This document shows, piece after piece, positions 36,339 to 47,005 of a stretch of DNA of 64,000 nt (position 1 is its first letter; every line of letters begins with the position of its first letter). This stretch comes from Pyricularia pennisetigena (lineage: Eukaryota; Ascomycota; Sordariomycetes; Magnaporthales; Pyriculariaceae). The stretch is taken from NCBI RefSeq assembly GCF_004337985.1, contig NC_043742.1:730176-794175 (forward strand), read 5' to 3'. The notes under the pieces were generated by a model. It was not told where the DNA came from and made no database searches. It saw only the letters and a list, made by a program, of their open reading frames with translations. Position numbers and translations under genes: made by a program.

Positions 36339-36924
36339 TCACTCGAGCCCTACGATATCAGCCGCAGCCTGAATCCACGGCCTCCAGTAGCTGCCAAGTA
36401 TGTCGTCCACGACCTCGACTATCTCCCTGCCCCAGGACTCCAGAAACCAGTACCCATCCAGCATGTGGAAAAAGGCGCCAAAGTAGGCAAAGAGCACGAG
36501 GGCGGGCGGCTGCCTCTGATGCAGCAAGGCGACGTACCGCTCGGGGGCAAAGTGCACGAAGGCCATGGGGCCCGCCCACCCGCGGTTGACGTCCCAGCGC
36601 CTCAGCGTGTCGGCGTCCATCGTGGCGAACTGCCGGGTGTACGCCCGGCACTTCCTCAGGATGTGGAGCGCCTCGTCGTAGACCTCCGCGTCCGGGTTGC
36701 TGTCGCGCCTCCACACGTCCCCTATGCGCCGCAGCTCGCCGTCCATCGGATCCGCGTCGTCGTCCCGGGGCCGCAGCTCGTTCCAGTTTCCCAAGGTCAG
36801 CAGCCCGCCCAGCCTCCCGTCGAGCAGGGAGTGGTAGTACGAGCTCAGCACGGCGTCGACCCCGCGCACCATGGGGATCCACTCGACGCCCAGCAGTCGG
36901 TCCTTGCGCGAGTGCTGCTGTTGC

Positions 36925-36958
<34 letters not shown>

Positions 36959-37822
36959 GGCGGGACCCCTCGGTCCGGCCTGCCAGCTGCCTGGAGAGGG
37001 CAAAGGTGTAGAGGATGTTGAGGACGGACCACGCCAGCAGCCCCTCGCTGTTCTCGACCGTCAGGTGCTGGACCACATGGTGGAACCCCGCCAGGGACTT
37101 TTCGTGATGGAGCGTGGCGTCCTCCAGCAGGGGGCATCTGGTCTGAAAGCCATCCAGGTAGGACTTGTGCAGCGCCGCCAGGGCCAGCATGGCGTGGGCT
37201 ACAAACGGGTACTCGAAGCCCACCTGGGGGAACGTGACCTGCCACAGGGCGTCGACGTCGGGGGAATTGAAGATGGAGCTGCTGGTCGAGACGGTCCAGT
37301 GGTGCAGCAGAGCCAAGTCTGCGATGCTGAAAAGTCCAGACCGTGGAGTCGAGGGACCACCGTGCCGAGAGTTGGCGAGCTGGCCGATCGCTGCGGTGCT
37401 GCCAGGATCGCTACCGAGTCGGGTCCTATCGGGAAGCAGAGCGAGAGTTGTCAACGGCTCACCCGTCGGGCTCAAATGCAGACCCGCCGCACTGGAAGCG
37501 GCGCGCGTCCGGGGCGTCTCGCCATCATCGCTAGCGGCCAGTCTGGCGGAGATGGTCTCATCTGGATAGCGGCACGACTCATCGCGACGGAGACAAGCGC
37601 GACATCGCGGCCGTCCCTCGTCGCACTGGAAAGTGGAGACGGCTCTATCAGCAGACTGATTGGATCGATACGGGCAGGTAGGGTTTTAGGCCTGGGGTCT
37701 GCATCTATGTATGTACTTACTTTTACGCGGCGGCTGCGGCAGCCAAGGCAACCCGTCCGTGACTTTCGATGCGCTCTCTTTTTCTTGGCTGGTAGCGGTG
37801 CAGCTGGCGACCCTTCCGACAT
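36339..37822 (-). CDS. Zn2Cys6 transcription factor
   Basis: Two exons, 37822-37721 and 37625-36339, 462 aa. The intron splits the zinc cluster between Lys34 and Cys35. The joined cluster has six cysteines at residues 25, 28, 35, 42, 45 and 52 (CX2CX6CX6CX2CX6C) after a basic stretch (KKKRAHRKSR). The remainder is a helical effector domain of the short fungal regulator type (LLHHWTVSTSSSIFNSP, then PFVAHAMLALAALH). A polyglutamine run (ten Gln, Arg, three Gln) lies about residue 220. The first ATG at 37822 is used; the frame upstream lacks ATG. The protein would be nuclear and bind CGG-type sites. It lies tail-to-tail with the second GH43 gene, which makes it a candidate local regulator. A Pot2-like transposon begins 152 bases upstream of its start codon. 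Confidence 0.88.
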
Positions 37823-37974
37823 GACACGGAACCGGGGAATTGGTACGGGTCTAGTGCGGGAACGAGGTGTGGTTGTTGGGGGGGTTTTCTCGACAAGAAC
37901 GAGGAACGAAAACGGGAGCGAGCGCAACAAGCGAGGCGATCAAAGTTTGTCGAATCACACAGTCATGTAAACTA

Positions 37975-38016
37975 ACGTTGGGCTCCACATCTCCGACCCC
38001 CCTAAAGTCCGGCCCC
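37975..38016 (+). repeat. left terminal inverted repeat of the Pot2-like element
   Basis: 42 bases, identical to the reverse complement of 39791-39832. Starts ACGTTGGGCTCC. Confidence 0.97.
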
Positions 38017-38125
38017 TAAAAATATCTACTCAGCCACGTCAACCCTTTGTTTTATTTTATAAATATCTAGACGAATTTTTCACTTTAGAACTTGCATTTT
38101 GAAGATTCTTGCTCCAAACTTTCCA

Positions 38126-39733
38126 ATGAAACAGTACACTGAAAATCAGCTTCTTGCTGCCATTTCTGACATAAGAAATGGCAAATCAGTTCACAAAACC
38201 TCGCAAAAATGGGGTATTCCTCGGAGTACCCTTCACGATCGTTTAAAGGGGGCCCAGTCAATTCAACAAGCGAAAAGATTTTGTCAAAGGCTTTCACAGG
38301 AGCAGGAGACCTATTTGGCAGATTGGGTACTTGCGCAGGCCGCGTTAGGCCTTCCGCCAACGCATCAAGAACTACGCTATTTTGCGGAACGAATTCTTCA
38401 GGCCGCCGGAGAAAGAAAAAGCCTTGGGAAACATTGGGTTAGCCGTTTTATAGCCCGATATCCAATTTTGAAAACCCAAAGGCCCCGGCGAATAGAAAAT
38501 GCCCGGGTTAATGGGGCTACAACCGAGGTAATTAAATCTTGGTGGTCCTATTTGAAAAATCCCGTTATCGATACTATAAAACCGGCCAACCGTTGGAATA
38601 TGGACGAAACAGGTATAATGGAAGGCAAAGGATCTAATGGCCTGGTGTTAGGGCGTAATAAAATCCGGCCATTACAGCGAAAAGAGCCTGGAACGCGGGG
38701 TTGGACGAGCATAATCGAATGTGTATCAGCTACGGGGGCTGTTATACCTCCCCTCGTTATATTTAAGGGGAAAAACGTACAGCAACAATGGTTTCCAGCT
38801 GATTTAAGTCCTTTCGATACCTGGCAATTTCATGCAACAGAAAACGGGTGGACAAATAATGAAACAGGTATCGAATGGTTAAAAAAGGTGTTTATTCCAA
38901 ATACCCAACCTTTAACTCCTGAAAAGCGTTTATTAGTTCTCGACGGCCACGGATCACACGTCAGCGACGAGTTTATGCTTGTTTGCCTCCAAAATAATAT
39001 TCAGCTTTTATATTTACCTCCTCATTCGTCGCACGTTCTTCAACCGTTGGATTTATCGGTTTTTGGGCCGTTAAAGGAAGCTTATCGACGTCACCTGGGA
39101 TTTGTAAACCAGTTTTGCTGTTCAACGGTTGTTGGGAAACGAAACTTTCTACTTTGCTATCGAAAAGCCAGATCAAAAGCATTTATAGCAAAAACCATTC
39201 AATCTGGTTGGCGTACGACGGGGTTATGGCCGGTGAACTTGGCAAAACCACTTTTAAACCCGTTTTTATTAGAAAATAGCAACGCCAACGTCGAAAAAGG
39301 TAGAAATAACGGCTTCCAAAGGGATAAAACACCGGAAAGCCCAAACCAAAAAATTAACGACCAATCTTTACTTATTTGGAAAACCCCTAAAACGACCCGA
39401 GATATTCGACTTCAACTACAGGAAATTTCCCGGTCCGAAAAAAGTAACGCCACTTCACGGCTTTTGTTTGCAAAAGTCCAAAAAAGCTTCGAAACCAAGG
39501 ATATCTTATTGGCTGAAGCTCAGCAAAAAATCAGTTTGTTAAAAGCAAAATTGGAGGCGGTACGGCCGGTCAAAAGGAAAAGGGTAATTCCGGATCCCAA
39601 CGAGCTTTTGGTCAGCAAAAAAAACGTTTATGAAGCACAGGAAAATAATAGGGACTGTTTAGAGGATTTGAACGATGGAGAAGAGGTTAGCGAACCGGGA
39701 GAGCCTGACAATGATTGTATTATTGTGCGTTGA
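38126..39733 (+). CDS. pogo-family DDE transposase
   Basis: Single exon of 535 aa. The frame opens at 38099 but the first ATG is at 38126. N-terminal helix-turn-helix of the Psq/CENP-B type (residues 1-60, with KWGIPRSTLHDRL), a second DNA-binding CENP-B-type helix-turn-helix (about 60-120), then the DDE nuclease: Asp160 in WNMDETGI, Asp273 in LVLDGHGSH and Asp309 in LQPLDLSVFGPLKEAY, with 35 residues between the last two. The C terminus is charged with a basic stretch (VRPVKRKRV). The protein cuts and pastes the element at TA dinucleotides. All catalytic residues are present, so it may be active. Confidence 0.95.
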   Translation: MKQYTENQLLAAISDIRNGKSVHKTSQKWGIPRSTLHDRLKGAQSIQQAKRFCQRLSQEQETYLADWVLAQAALGLPPTHQELRYFAERILQAAGERKSLGKHWVSRFIARYPILKTQRPRRIENARVNGATTEVIKSWWSYLKNPVIDTIKPANRWNMDETGIMEGKGSNGLVLGRNKIRPLQRKEPGTRGWTSIIECVSATGAVIPPLVIFKGKNVQQQWFPADLSPFDTWQFHATENGWTNNETGIEWLKKVFIPNTQPLTPEKRLLVLDGHGSHVSDEFMLVCLQNNIQLLYLPPHSSHVLQPLDLSVFGPLKEAYRRHLGFVNQFCCSTVVGKRNFLLCYRKARSKAFIAKTIQSGWRTTGLWPVNLAKPLLNPFLLENSNANVEKGRNNGFQRDKTPESPNQKINDQSLLIWKTPKTTRDIRLQLQEISRSEKSNATSRLLFAKVQKSFETKDILLAEAQQKISLLKAKLEAVRPVKRKRVIPDPNELLVSKKNVYEAQENNRDCLEDLNDGEEVSEPGEPDNDCIIVR

Positions 39734-39790
39734 TAGGTTTACATTTAAATCGGTTTATAAAAGGGGTATTTCGTCGTTACATTTTTCAAG

Positions 39791-39832
39791 GGGGCCGGAC
39801 TTTAGGGGGGTCGGAGATGTGGAGCCCAACGT
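39791..39832 (-). repeat. right terminal inverted repeat of the Pot2-like element
   Basis: 42 bases, perfect inverted match to 37975-38016. Confidence 0.97.
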
Positions 39833-39962
39833 TACTGGCTGGCCCCAATGGGCTCAGCCACACTGGACCGTTTAAACCCAGGAGCTGTTTTGCTGCCCCT
39901 TTGGCCCCGCTAAATCATTTTGCGGTGGATAAAAAATATGGGTTGATGATAGTTATCTACAG

Positions 39963-41095
39963 TAGTCTCAGTGCTTAGACTAGACCGAACGCTCCATGTA
40001 ACTTTTAGCCACATGGCTTTTTATTGGCCGAAAAAATCGCGCTCACTCTAGTCTGAGGATAACTTGTCGCATTTCGCCGTTTATGGCGGGTATTTGCACT
40101 GTATTCGCACTCACTGTACAAGCATTGCATACGCAAAAAAATAAATACAAATCGTAAAAATATAAGGTAACCTGCGTTGCATTATTTGGAACTTTGTTAT
40201 TTTTTTAATACAAAAACCGTATTATAAGCCTATTAAGTTTTAAGAATATTTGAATATTGAACATATTCTTTTTAATTTTATATTAATATTTTTCTTATAA
40301 TTAACGGTATATGATGCAAGTGTTGATTGGATTTAATGTAAAGGCCATGTCCAAAACAAGGAAAGGTGAATCAACAGGATACGTATAAAGGTATAAAATT
40401 GATTGTCTTTCTAAGTACAGGAATAGGTCCGTTACAGGTCCGAATGTCTATATATATAGACCTTTAGCCCCATAATTATCTTAGCCAGAATTGCGCATAA
40501 ATAATATTCCGACAGATCTAATCCCTAAAACTTTAGTTCCAATATCGTTAAATTGGTAGAGGTATAAAGGTGTTTCGATTGTAAATTTAACATATATATA
40601 TATATATATATGTATTACCTATTTAATTATTTAACGGCTTATATAGTACAATATATCTACCAAAATCTTATTTACTACGACATATACGTATACCACGCCC
40701 ATGTGGCAAAGTTTTGAAGTTTGATTAAAAAACAAAAATAATATTAAAAAATATCGAAAATTGAAAAAAAAAAATCAAAAAAACAATACCGCCATAAACG
40801 GATTAAGGCCGGGGGATATCTAATTCGCCTAATTGCACGTATAAAATTAAAAATTCAATCGTTGTTAATAACGGTATTAAATTTTATATCCAAAGTTTAA
40901 ACCGCATATTTTTAGAATTTTTTTTTTTTTTATAACGGAATATAGGTTGCCGAATTGACGAAAATACCGCCATAAACAACGAAAATCGACAAATTGTCCT
41001 CAGACCTGAACTAAAACGTTTATGGATGGACCCAAAGGTACATTGCAAAGCCGCAATTGAGCCACGAAATGGATTAATTGTGGAGCTCTGAGACT
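39963..41095 (+). mobile_element. short diverged copy of the 9-bp-TSD element
   Basis: Starts with the A end (TAGTCTCAGTGCTTAGACTA) and ends with a shortened B end (...GCTCTGAGACTA). AT-rich. Its interior shares the CGCCGTTTATGGCGG subterminal unit and other segments with the copies at 50-57 kb. The 9 bases on either side (TATCTACAG and GATAAAGGG) do not match, so flanks were rearranged or the ends belong to different insertions. Confidence 0.7.
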
Positions 41096-41130
41096 AGATA
41101 AAGGGTGGTTTTTTTGCCCGCCACCATAGT

Positions 41131-41179
41131 ACATGGAGCGCTCGGACCCCGCAGGGGTCTAGTCTGAGCACTGAGACTA
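41131..41179 (-). repeat. solo A end of the same element family
   Basis: 49 bases matching the outermost part of the A end in inverted orientation, ending ...GAGCACTGAGACTA. The rest of that copy is missing. Confidence 0.75.
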
Positions 41180-41302
41180 TAACATTTTATATATTTTCTT
41201 TCCTCCGCGATTCCACGTAACCAGAGCACATGAGCTCCCATCGAACATGAAAATTTTCCGCGTTTTTTACAGCTCCCCCGCCTTCTTTTTAACTCGGCCT
41301 AC

Positions 41303-41563
41303 TTAGCACGTTCCGATATTCTGGGGCACAAAGGTTCCAGTACCGCTAGGGGTGACGTCTAAACCGCAGGAAATGCCGCACTTGACGCGTAAAGAGCCTC
41401 CAGCTTTGTTGCCGACAACAACGAATTTCTCGTCTCGACGGCAGCAGCCTTCGGCGACAGTAACTCGATTCTCATTGAGGATTTTGAACTTGCAGCCCTT
41501 ATCTTGAGCTGCAGCGCCGGAAACAAGGGCTAGGGCGACGGCGTAGATTGTGGTGAACTTCAT
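41303..41563 (-). CDS. small cysteine-rich secreted protein, effector candidate
   Basis: Single exon of 86 aa. Signal peptide of about 19 residues (MKFTTIYAVALALVSGAAA) and a 67-residue mature protein with six cysteines (positions about 24, 40, 41, 62, 66 and 86), enough for three disulfides. No membrane segment or GPI signal. The mature protein is Gly/Val/Lys-rich and ends in Cys. I do not recognise a named family. Size, secretion and cysteine content, and its place between AT-rich repeat blocks beside a recent transposon, are typical of fungal effectors, but no host role can be inferred. A TATAAATC sequence lies about 240 bases upstream on the same strand. Confidence 0.75.
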   Translation of the reverse strand: MKFTTIYAVALALVSGAAAQDKGCKFKILNENRVTVAEGCCRRDEKFVVVGNKAGGSLRVKCGISCGLDVTPSGTGTFVPQNIGTC

Positions 41564-42981
41564 GTTGTGAGTGGGTGCGTTTGCTTTTGGATTTGTTGTC
41601 TGTTGGCTACATGTCTCCAAGGTTAGCCACACTGCTAAAGTATGCTCATATTGTGGTGGATCTCCGGAGGGATGATCGGGATGGAATTTTAGCTCTGTAT
41701 ACCTCGAAGAAAATGATTTAAACGATCTGTGGATATCAAGGATGAGCCGGATGAGATGGAAAAACATATTTTGACCGTCGAGAGTGTCAGACGAGTGGGA
41801 TTTATAAATTTTTGGAGTCACCTGCTGAGTGCAATAATACGATACGACAGAATACCATCATGGCCTCGACCGAGTGATCACGTTTCAGCTGACTCTGTGG
41901 CAGAGAAATTCCCAAGAGGCATGAAGGATCAGCTTTTTAGTTTGGGGCTTTTTCTTAGGCGACTATTGTTCCAGGAGCGAAAGTGATTGAGTCGCGATGG
42001 TTGCCGCCCCCGATATGGGAGCAAAGTTGAATGCTGTGCAGACAAAAAATGAATTAATATAACTGATCGCCGTTTCAGCTGCTAGCATCCAACTTTAGAA
42101 GATCAAGCAACACGAATTTGAACAAATGATGGAACAGCAGGAGGTGCGTGATCAAGCTCGTCAAATTAGCTTGTGCTCGAGTCGTCTAGTGCCCGAGGTT
42201 TACTGTTGAGCCCTGTCAGCAAATTGCCTTTGGCCTGGCGGCTCGGGCACAAGCAGTCAAACGCTCACTCAAATGTCGCCGAGGTATATCACAAAGAAAA
42301 ATTCATGCCTGCACAATAAGCGCCAACCTACGAGTCATCCCCAGCGCCGCCGGTTTCAGTCGTTAGGGAAGAAAGCTCGCTAGCCAGACATTGCCAACTG
42401 GCAGATGGTTTCCGTTTTCAATCAGGGCGGTACTTACCATGTCGAGTAAAATAGAAATACACGCCGGATACTTTTTTCTTATTCATTTTCTCCTGTCTTC
42501 TAGAAGGTCTTGACTCTTGGAATACCCGTCATGACTCTCAAGCAAAACTTGCTCGATCGACTGATCGCCGTGCTTGTCAATAACATCCCCTTGGGATGGC
42601 AGCCGACGACAGGATCCACCCTTCTGGTGGACTACTACTTTATTATTTGCTGAAAGTAGGTTGCAAAAGACTAAAGTAGCCGTGGTATTTCCGACGAACG
42701 AGTCTCGTCAAGCGCTAAACGAGGTAAACGAAGGTGGATCCACGATATACCCACAATTGTCACCACAGAGATTTTGATTATTACGGATTCTTGAAATGAA
42801 TGGGTTGAAAGAGCTAAGGCTTGGTAGCATTCTCTCTGTGGACATTTGGCCCCAGCAAAAGATATAAAAGAAACTGACATTGGTAACCATTTCTAGACCA
42901 ACCAAATCTTTAATTTACAACTATGACTCAACGATAGCTGTAGCGTCGTGTATTCACTCACCGCTTTGCTCGAGAAAAATA
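41564..42981. other. intergenic, no supported gene
   Basis: Promoter region of the effector candidate on one side and of the GH106-like gene on the other. A short piece near 42120 (frame EFEQMMEQQEVRDQARQ) looks protein-like but is flanked by stops; it could be a relic. Nothing else recognised. Confidence 0.4.
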
Positions 42982-43685
42982 ATGAATCTTAAAGGTTGGT
43001 GCTTGCTAGCGGCTCTGACAGCTCCTGCCAGCGCGGTTCAGCATGTCACCGAGTTTGATGACCCGCCCGTTGAGCATCGTCCCAAGTTTAGATACTGGTA
43101 ATGCAGCCTGATCCCTGCTTGTTCCAGCACTTGTGGTCCGTGGATATGCTGGATGAACATGGCAAGACTAAAATTCTTAACAAAAAAAAAAAAAAAAACC
43201 AAATAGGCTTCCCGACGCCAGCGTTGACCACGCCGTCTTGGCTGATGATGTGCGCCAACTCAAACAAGTCGGTGCCGGTGGGTTGGAATTCGTCCCGTTC
43301 TACAACTACGGGTTTGGCGGCCCTCATCTGAACCAGTCCGACGTCTACGCCTTTGGCAAGCCTGCCTTTGCCCAAGTCTTTCGGCAAGCGCTCGAGGCGG
43401 TCAAGGCCGATGGCCTCATCATGGACTTTGCCCTCGGGGCCAGCCAGGGCCAGGGTGTCCCCGCCGAGCCGCTCACCCCGGGGCTGGCCATGCAGTTGGT
43501 CTACGGCAAGATGACCATCAAGGGCGGGGAGCAGTTCCAAGGCGAGCTGCCGGCACCGAATATTGAATGGAACGAGGAGGCGGGATTTGTGCAGCCGCAG
43601 GAGAGATTTGGCGGAAACCGGCTTGTTGGCGTCTCGGCCGGCGCAATAAAGTACGGTAGGTTGCCGAGGAGCAGACATTTGTTGT

Positions 43686-43731
<46 letters not shown>

Positions 43732-44950
43732 GACACCCCACCCGTCACAGCCTAGTCCTACTGAGATGGATCTGACTCGAATCCCTTCACGCAATAGCGA
43801 ACCAGTCAGGCAGCAGCGCTGTGGCCTTGGTGGAAGAGTCCCTGGTTGACCTCTCGGGCAACGTCACCGGTGGAAGACTCACTTGGCAAGCTCCCACGGA
43901 CCACGATGATTACGTCTTGTTTGCAATCTACGAGCGCTACACCAACCAGAGATCGGCGGCCGGCGTCCCCTACGACGTCATCGCCAACGGCTCCTGGGTG
44001 ACGGACCACTTTAGCGCAGCGGGAGCAAAGCTCGTGTCGGAATTCTGGGAGCAGAACATCCTGAGTAGTGAGATCAGCGAGCTGCTCGATGCCGTGGGGC
44101 AGCATTCATGGGAGGACAGCATGGAGATCCAGGCATCCCTCTACTGGTCCCCAGGTTTTATTCAAAAGTTCAAGGAGACGCGAGGCTACGACCCCGTCAA
44201 GTATCTGCCGCTGATGTTTGACAAGTCGACGTCATTCATGGGCCACGTGGCACCCTACAATACGACGTATTACCTGGAAGGATCTGCGGATGCCGCGCAG
44301 GCCAAATACCTCCAGGACTACCGCCTGATCCTCAACCAAGGCTACGTGGAGTATCTGCAGGCACTAGGGGATTGGGCCAAGTCTCTCGGGCTTTCGCATT
44401 CCTGCCAGGTGGCTTACAACATCCCCGTCGACATGCTCGCCGCCGTTCCATCCGTCGCGGGGCCCGAGCTCGAATCCCTCGCCTTTACCGACGTTGACCA
44501 GATGCTTCAGTTCACTGGGCCGGCGCACCTGGCGAGGCGAAACGTAATCTCGACAGAGGTTGGTGCAGTCCAGTCGGGCGCATACAGCCAGTCGCTGCCG
44601 TCTCTCCTCCGGCTCTTCAACCAGGCGTTTGCAGGCGGGGTCAACCTCATGGTGATTCACGGCATGCCGTACGGTGGCGAGCAGCCCGAGACGACCTGGC
44701 CGGGATACACGCCGTTCCAATATGTTTACTCCGAGATGTGGGGCCCCAGACAGCCAGCCTGGAAGTACATGTCCGAGATGATGGGCTACACAGCCAGGAA
44801 CCAACACATCCTCCAGCTGGGTGTCGCCAAGAAAGACCTGGCCGTGTACCTGTACAAGGATCATCCGTACTCGACCACTGTCAGCCACAATGGCACAGAT
44901 CTGCGTGCAGATGGTATGTTAGTTATAGTACCGCAGGTTCAACCCCCAGC

Positions 44951-44987
<37 letters not shown>

Positions 44988-46337
44988 AAAAGAAAATAAA
45001 AATCAAAACAAATCCCCGTAGGCTTTTCCTATGAATATCTCTCGCCAGCAAACTTTGCCAGTGAAAACGCGACCGTCCAGGGAAGGCTGCTCGATCCAAC
45101 CGGTTCAGGATATCGGGCTCTTGTTCTCAACCAGCAAACGTTCATTTCCCCCGAGGCTTCAACAAAACTGGCAGAGTTCGCCAAGGCAGGCCTACCCATT
45201 GTAGTTGTTGGGACCCTGCCAAACACCACAATCGGCTCCGTCGGGCAGGACATGGTATCAAAGACCATTGCAGGCCTCCAGTCGGCAGGACACGCCAACC
45301 TCAAATTCATTGACTCGCCCGACTCTTTGGTCCAAGCACTGCATGAACTTTCAGTCAAGCCTAGGGTACAGACATCTCCCGCCCGCTCCGCCCAGACCTT
45401 GCACACAATTTGGAGAGCAGATGGCGCCTCCAACTACGTATTTCTATACAACGACGGACCCGCAGCAACTTTCAACGTCGGCATCGAGGCAAACGACGAC
45501 CTGGTACCCAGCAAGCTCGATGCCTGGACGGGTAGCCAGGAGCCCGTCGCAATATACGGACGGTCCGAGGGTAGGATAACCCTGAGTGTGTCGCTGCGGC
45601 AAGACCAGGCCACCATCCTCGCTTTCACGCCCTCGGTGGAGCCTCGAGACCACATCTCAGCGCACTCGCAGAACGTCGCTGAGGCCTTTTACAGCCCTGA
45701 CGGGGAGATATCGGTCGCCGTGTCCGACGCCGGCGCTGCATCCGTTACGCTTTCCGACGGCCGCACGCACCAGATCCCCGCACTCGCTGACAGGACCGGA
45801 GAAACCCTAGCCTCCATCGAGGTCGGACCCTGGAATCTGACCCTCGAGTCGTGGGTACCAGGCGCAGACGCTACGAAATCAGCGCCTGCCAGGGAAACAC
45901 TCGACCTCGGCACGCAGAGCGCCCTGGTCCCATGGTCGCAGGTGCCAGCGGCGCAGAACGTCTCGGGCGTCGGCATCTACACGGCCACTTTCACACGGCC
46001 GGCTGTCGGCCAGCTGGCGGGCGAGGACGTCATGACCATGATGGACTTTGGCCCGGTGCTCAACACCCTGAGGGCCTGGGTCAACGACAAACAGCTGCCG
46101 GCGGTGGACGTGTCTGCCGCGCAGGTCGACATCTCGCCGTACGTCGTGTCTGGGCAGAACTCGGTCCGGGTCGAGGTTGCGTCGACGCTGTTCAACGCGG
46201 TCAAGGCAAGGATCGACGGCGTCAAGAACTTTGGTCTGGGGCCGAATGTGCCCCAATTTTATACCGCTGTGGACTGGCAGAGGCATGGGTTGGTTGGCCC
46301 GGTGCAGGTGACGACGCTGCGCAGGGTTAGTTTGTGA
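42982..46337 (+). CDS. large secreted GH106-like (alpha-L-rhamnosidase-type) protein
   Basis: Four exons, 42982-43097, 43207-43655, 43798-44913 and 45022-46337, 998 aa in one frame. The splice sites are GTAATG...TAG, GTAGGT...TAG, GTATGT...TAG. Signal peptide of about 18 residues (MNLKGWCLLAALTAPASA). The N-terminal part reads as a TIM-barrel (GAGGLEFVPFYNYGFGGP). The block HSWEDSMEIQASLYW with ETRGYDPVKYLPLMF near residues 290-320 matches the conserved Glu-containing region of GH106. Further on come a Rossmann-like segment (PIVVVGTLP) and C-terminal beta-sandwich parts. GH106 enzymes remove alpha-L-rhamnose from rhamnogalacturonan. Activity is inferred from family resemblance only. All three introns contain A or T homopolymers (16, 44 and 33 bases), which break any unspliced reading. 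Confidence 0.8.
43687..43730. repeat. poly(T) tract, 44 bases, in an intron
   Basis: Second intron of the GH106-like gene, about 30 bases after the 5' splice site. Confidence 0.97.
44952..44984. repeat. poly(T) tract, 33 bases, in an intron
   Basis: Third intron of the GH106-like gene. Confidence 0.97.
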
Positions 46338-47005
46338 AAAGACTTGGAGGGGATATTAGGCGATGCTGGTTCGCATTTGGTAAAAACGGCTTTGGGATGG
46401 GCGTTTTATTGGGGAGCTTTCCAGTTTCCAATCGGCTATTCTGTACTGTTGCTTGCACAAACGAAAAAGCACAACACCTGTCACTGGGCCTAGGTCTAAT
46501 AGACTAATGGATCGAGCCTGCTGGCCTACATAGTGTTGCTTAGTTTTGATATTAGACTTGGTTATTAGCCAATTAAACCACTTCCTATCTATCCTACATC
46601 TTTGCTGCTTTGCATCAAGTAAACACAACTCGATCCCAACGCGCCATTGCATTACAGCCTTTACCGCCGGATATCTGCCAAGTCTACCAGCAGAGCAATG
46701 AATCGTGTTTTCTTAATTGAGTGAAATAGGTGCCACGATATTTTAGCACGAGGCAGATAAATTCTTTATAAGGGTGCAACTCCTACATGGCCAGAAGCAA
46801 AATATGACTCGTCTGCGTGCGCCTTGCAGACGCAGTTCCAACCTAGATACATTTAAACAGTAAATATTTACATTAAAAAAAAAACAAAAAAAAAAAAAAA
46901 AAAAAAAAAAAAACAATCCTGACCACCATAAGAATCACCACCAGCCAAACACATAACTCCCCCAAAACTCCTCCGCGGCGCCGTGCCCATCTATACACAA
47001 TCTTC
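46338..47005. other. convergent intergenic region
   Basis: Between the 3' ends of the GH106-like and FAD oxidase genes. A-rich tracts at about 46874-46913. No gene supported. Confidence 0.55.

Larger units (their letters stand above)
37975..39832 (+). mobile_element. intact Pot2/Fot1-like (pogo, Tc1/mariner) transposon
   Basis: 1858 bp bounded by perfect 42-bp terminal inverted repeats (37975-38016 and 39791-39832) and by TA target duplications (37973-37974 and 39833-39834). It encodes one 535-aa transposase. From memory, Pot2 of Magnaporthe is about 1.86 kb with 43-bp repeats and a 535-aa protein, so this is very likely a member of that family. Unlike the neighbouring relics it has no sign of RIP, so it is a recent arrival or from an inactive-RIP background. 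Confidence 0.95.

Noticed and set aside
38099..38125. Nine extra N-terminal codons on the transposase
   Set aside because: They begin with TTG; the first ATG at 38126 gives the 535-aa length expected for the family.
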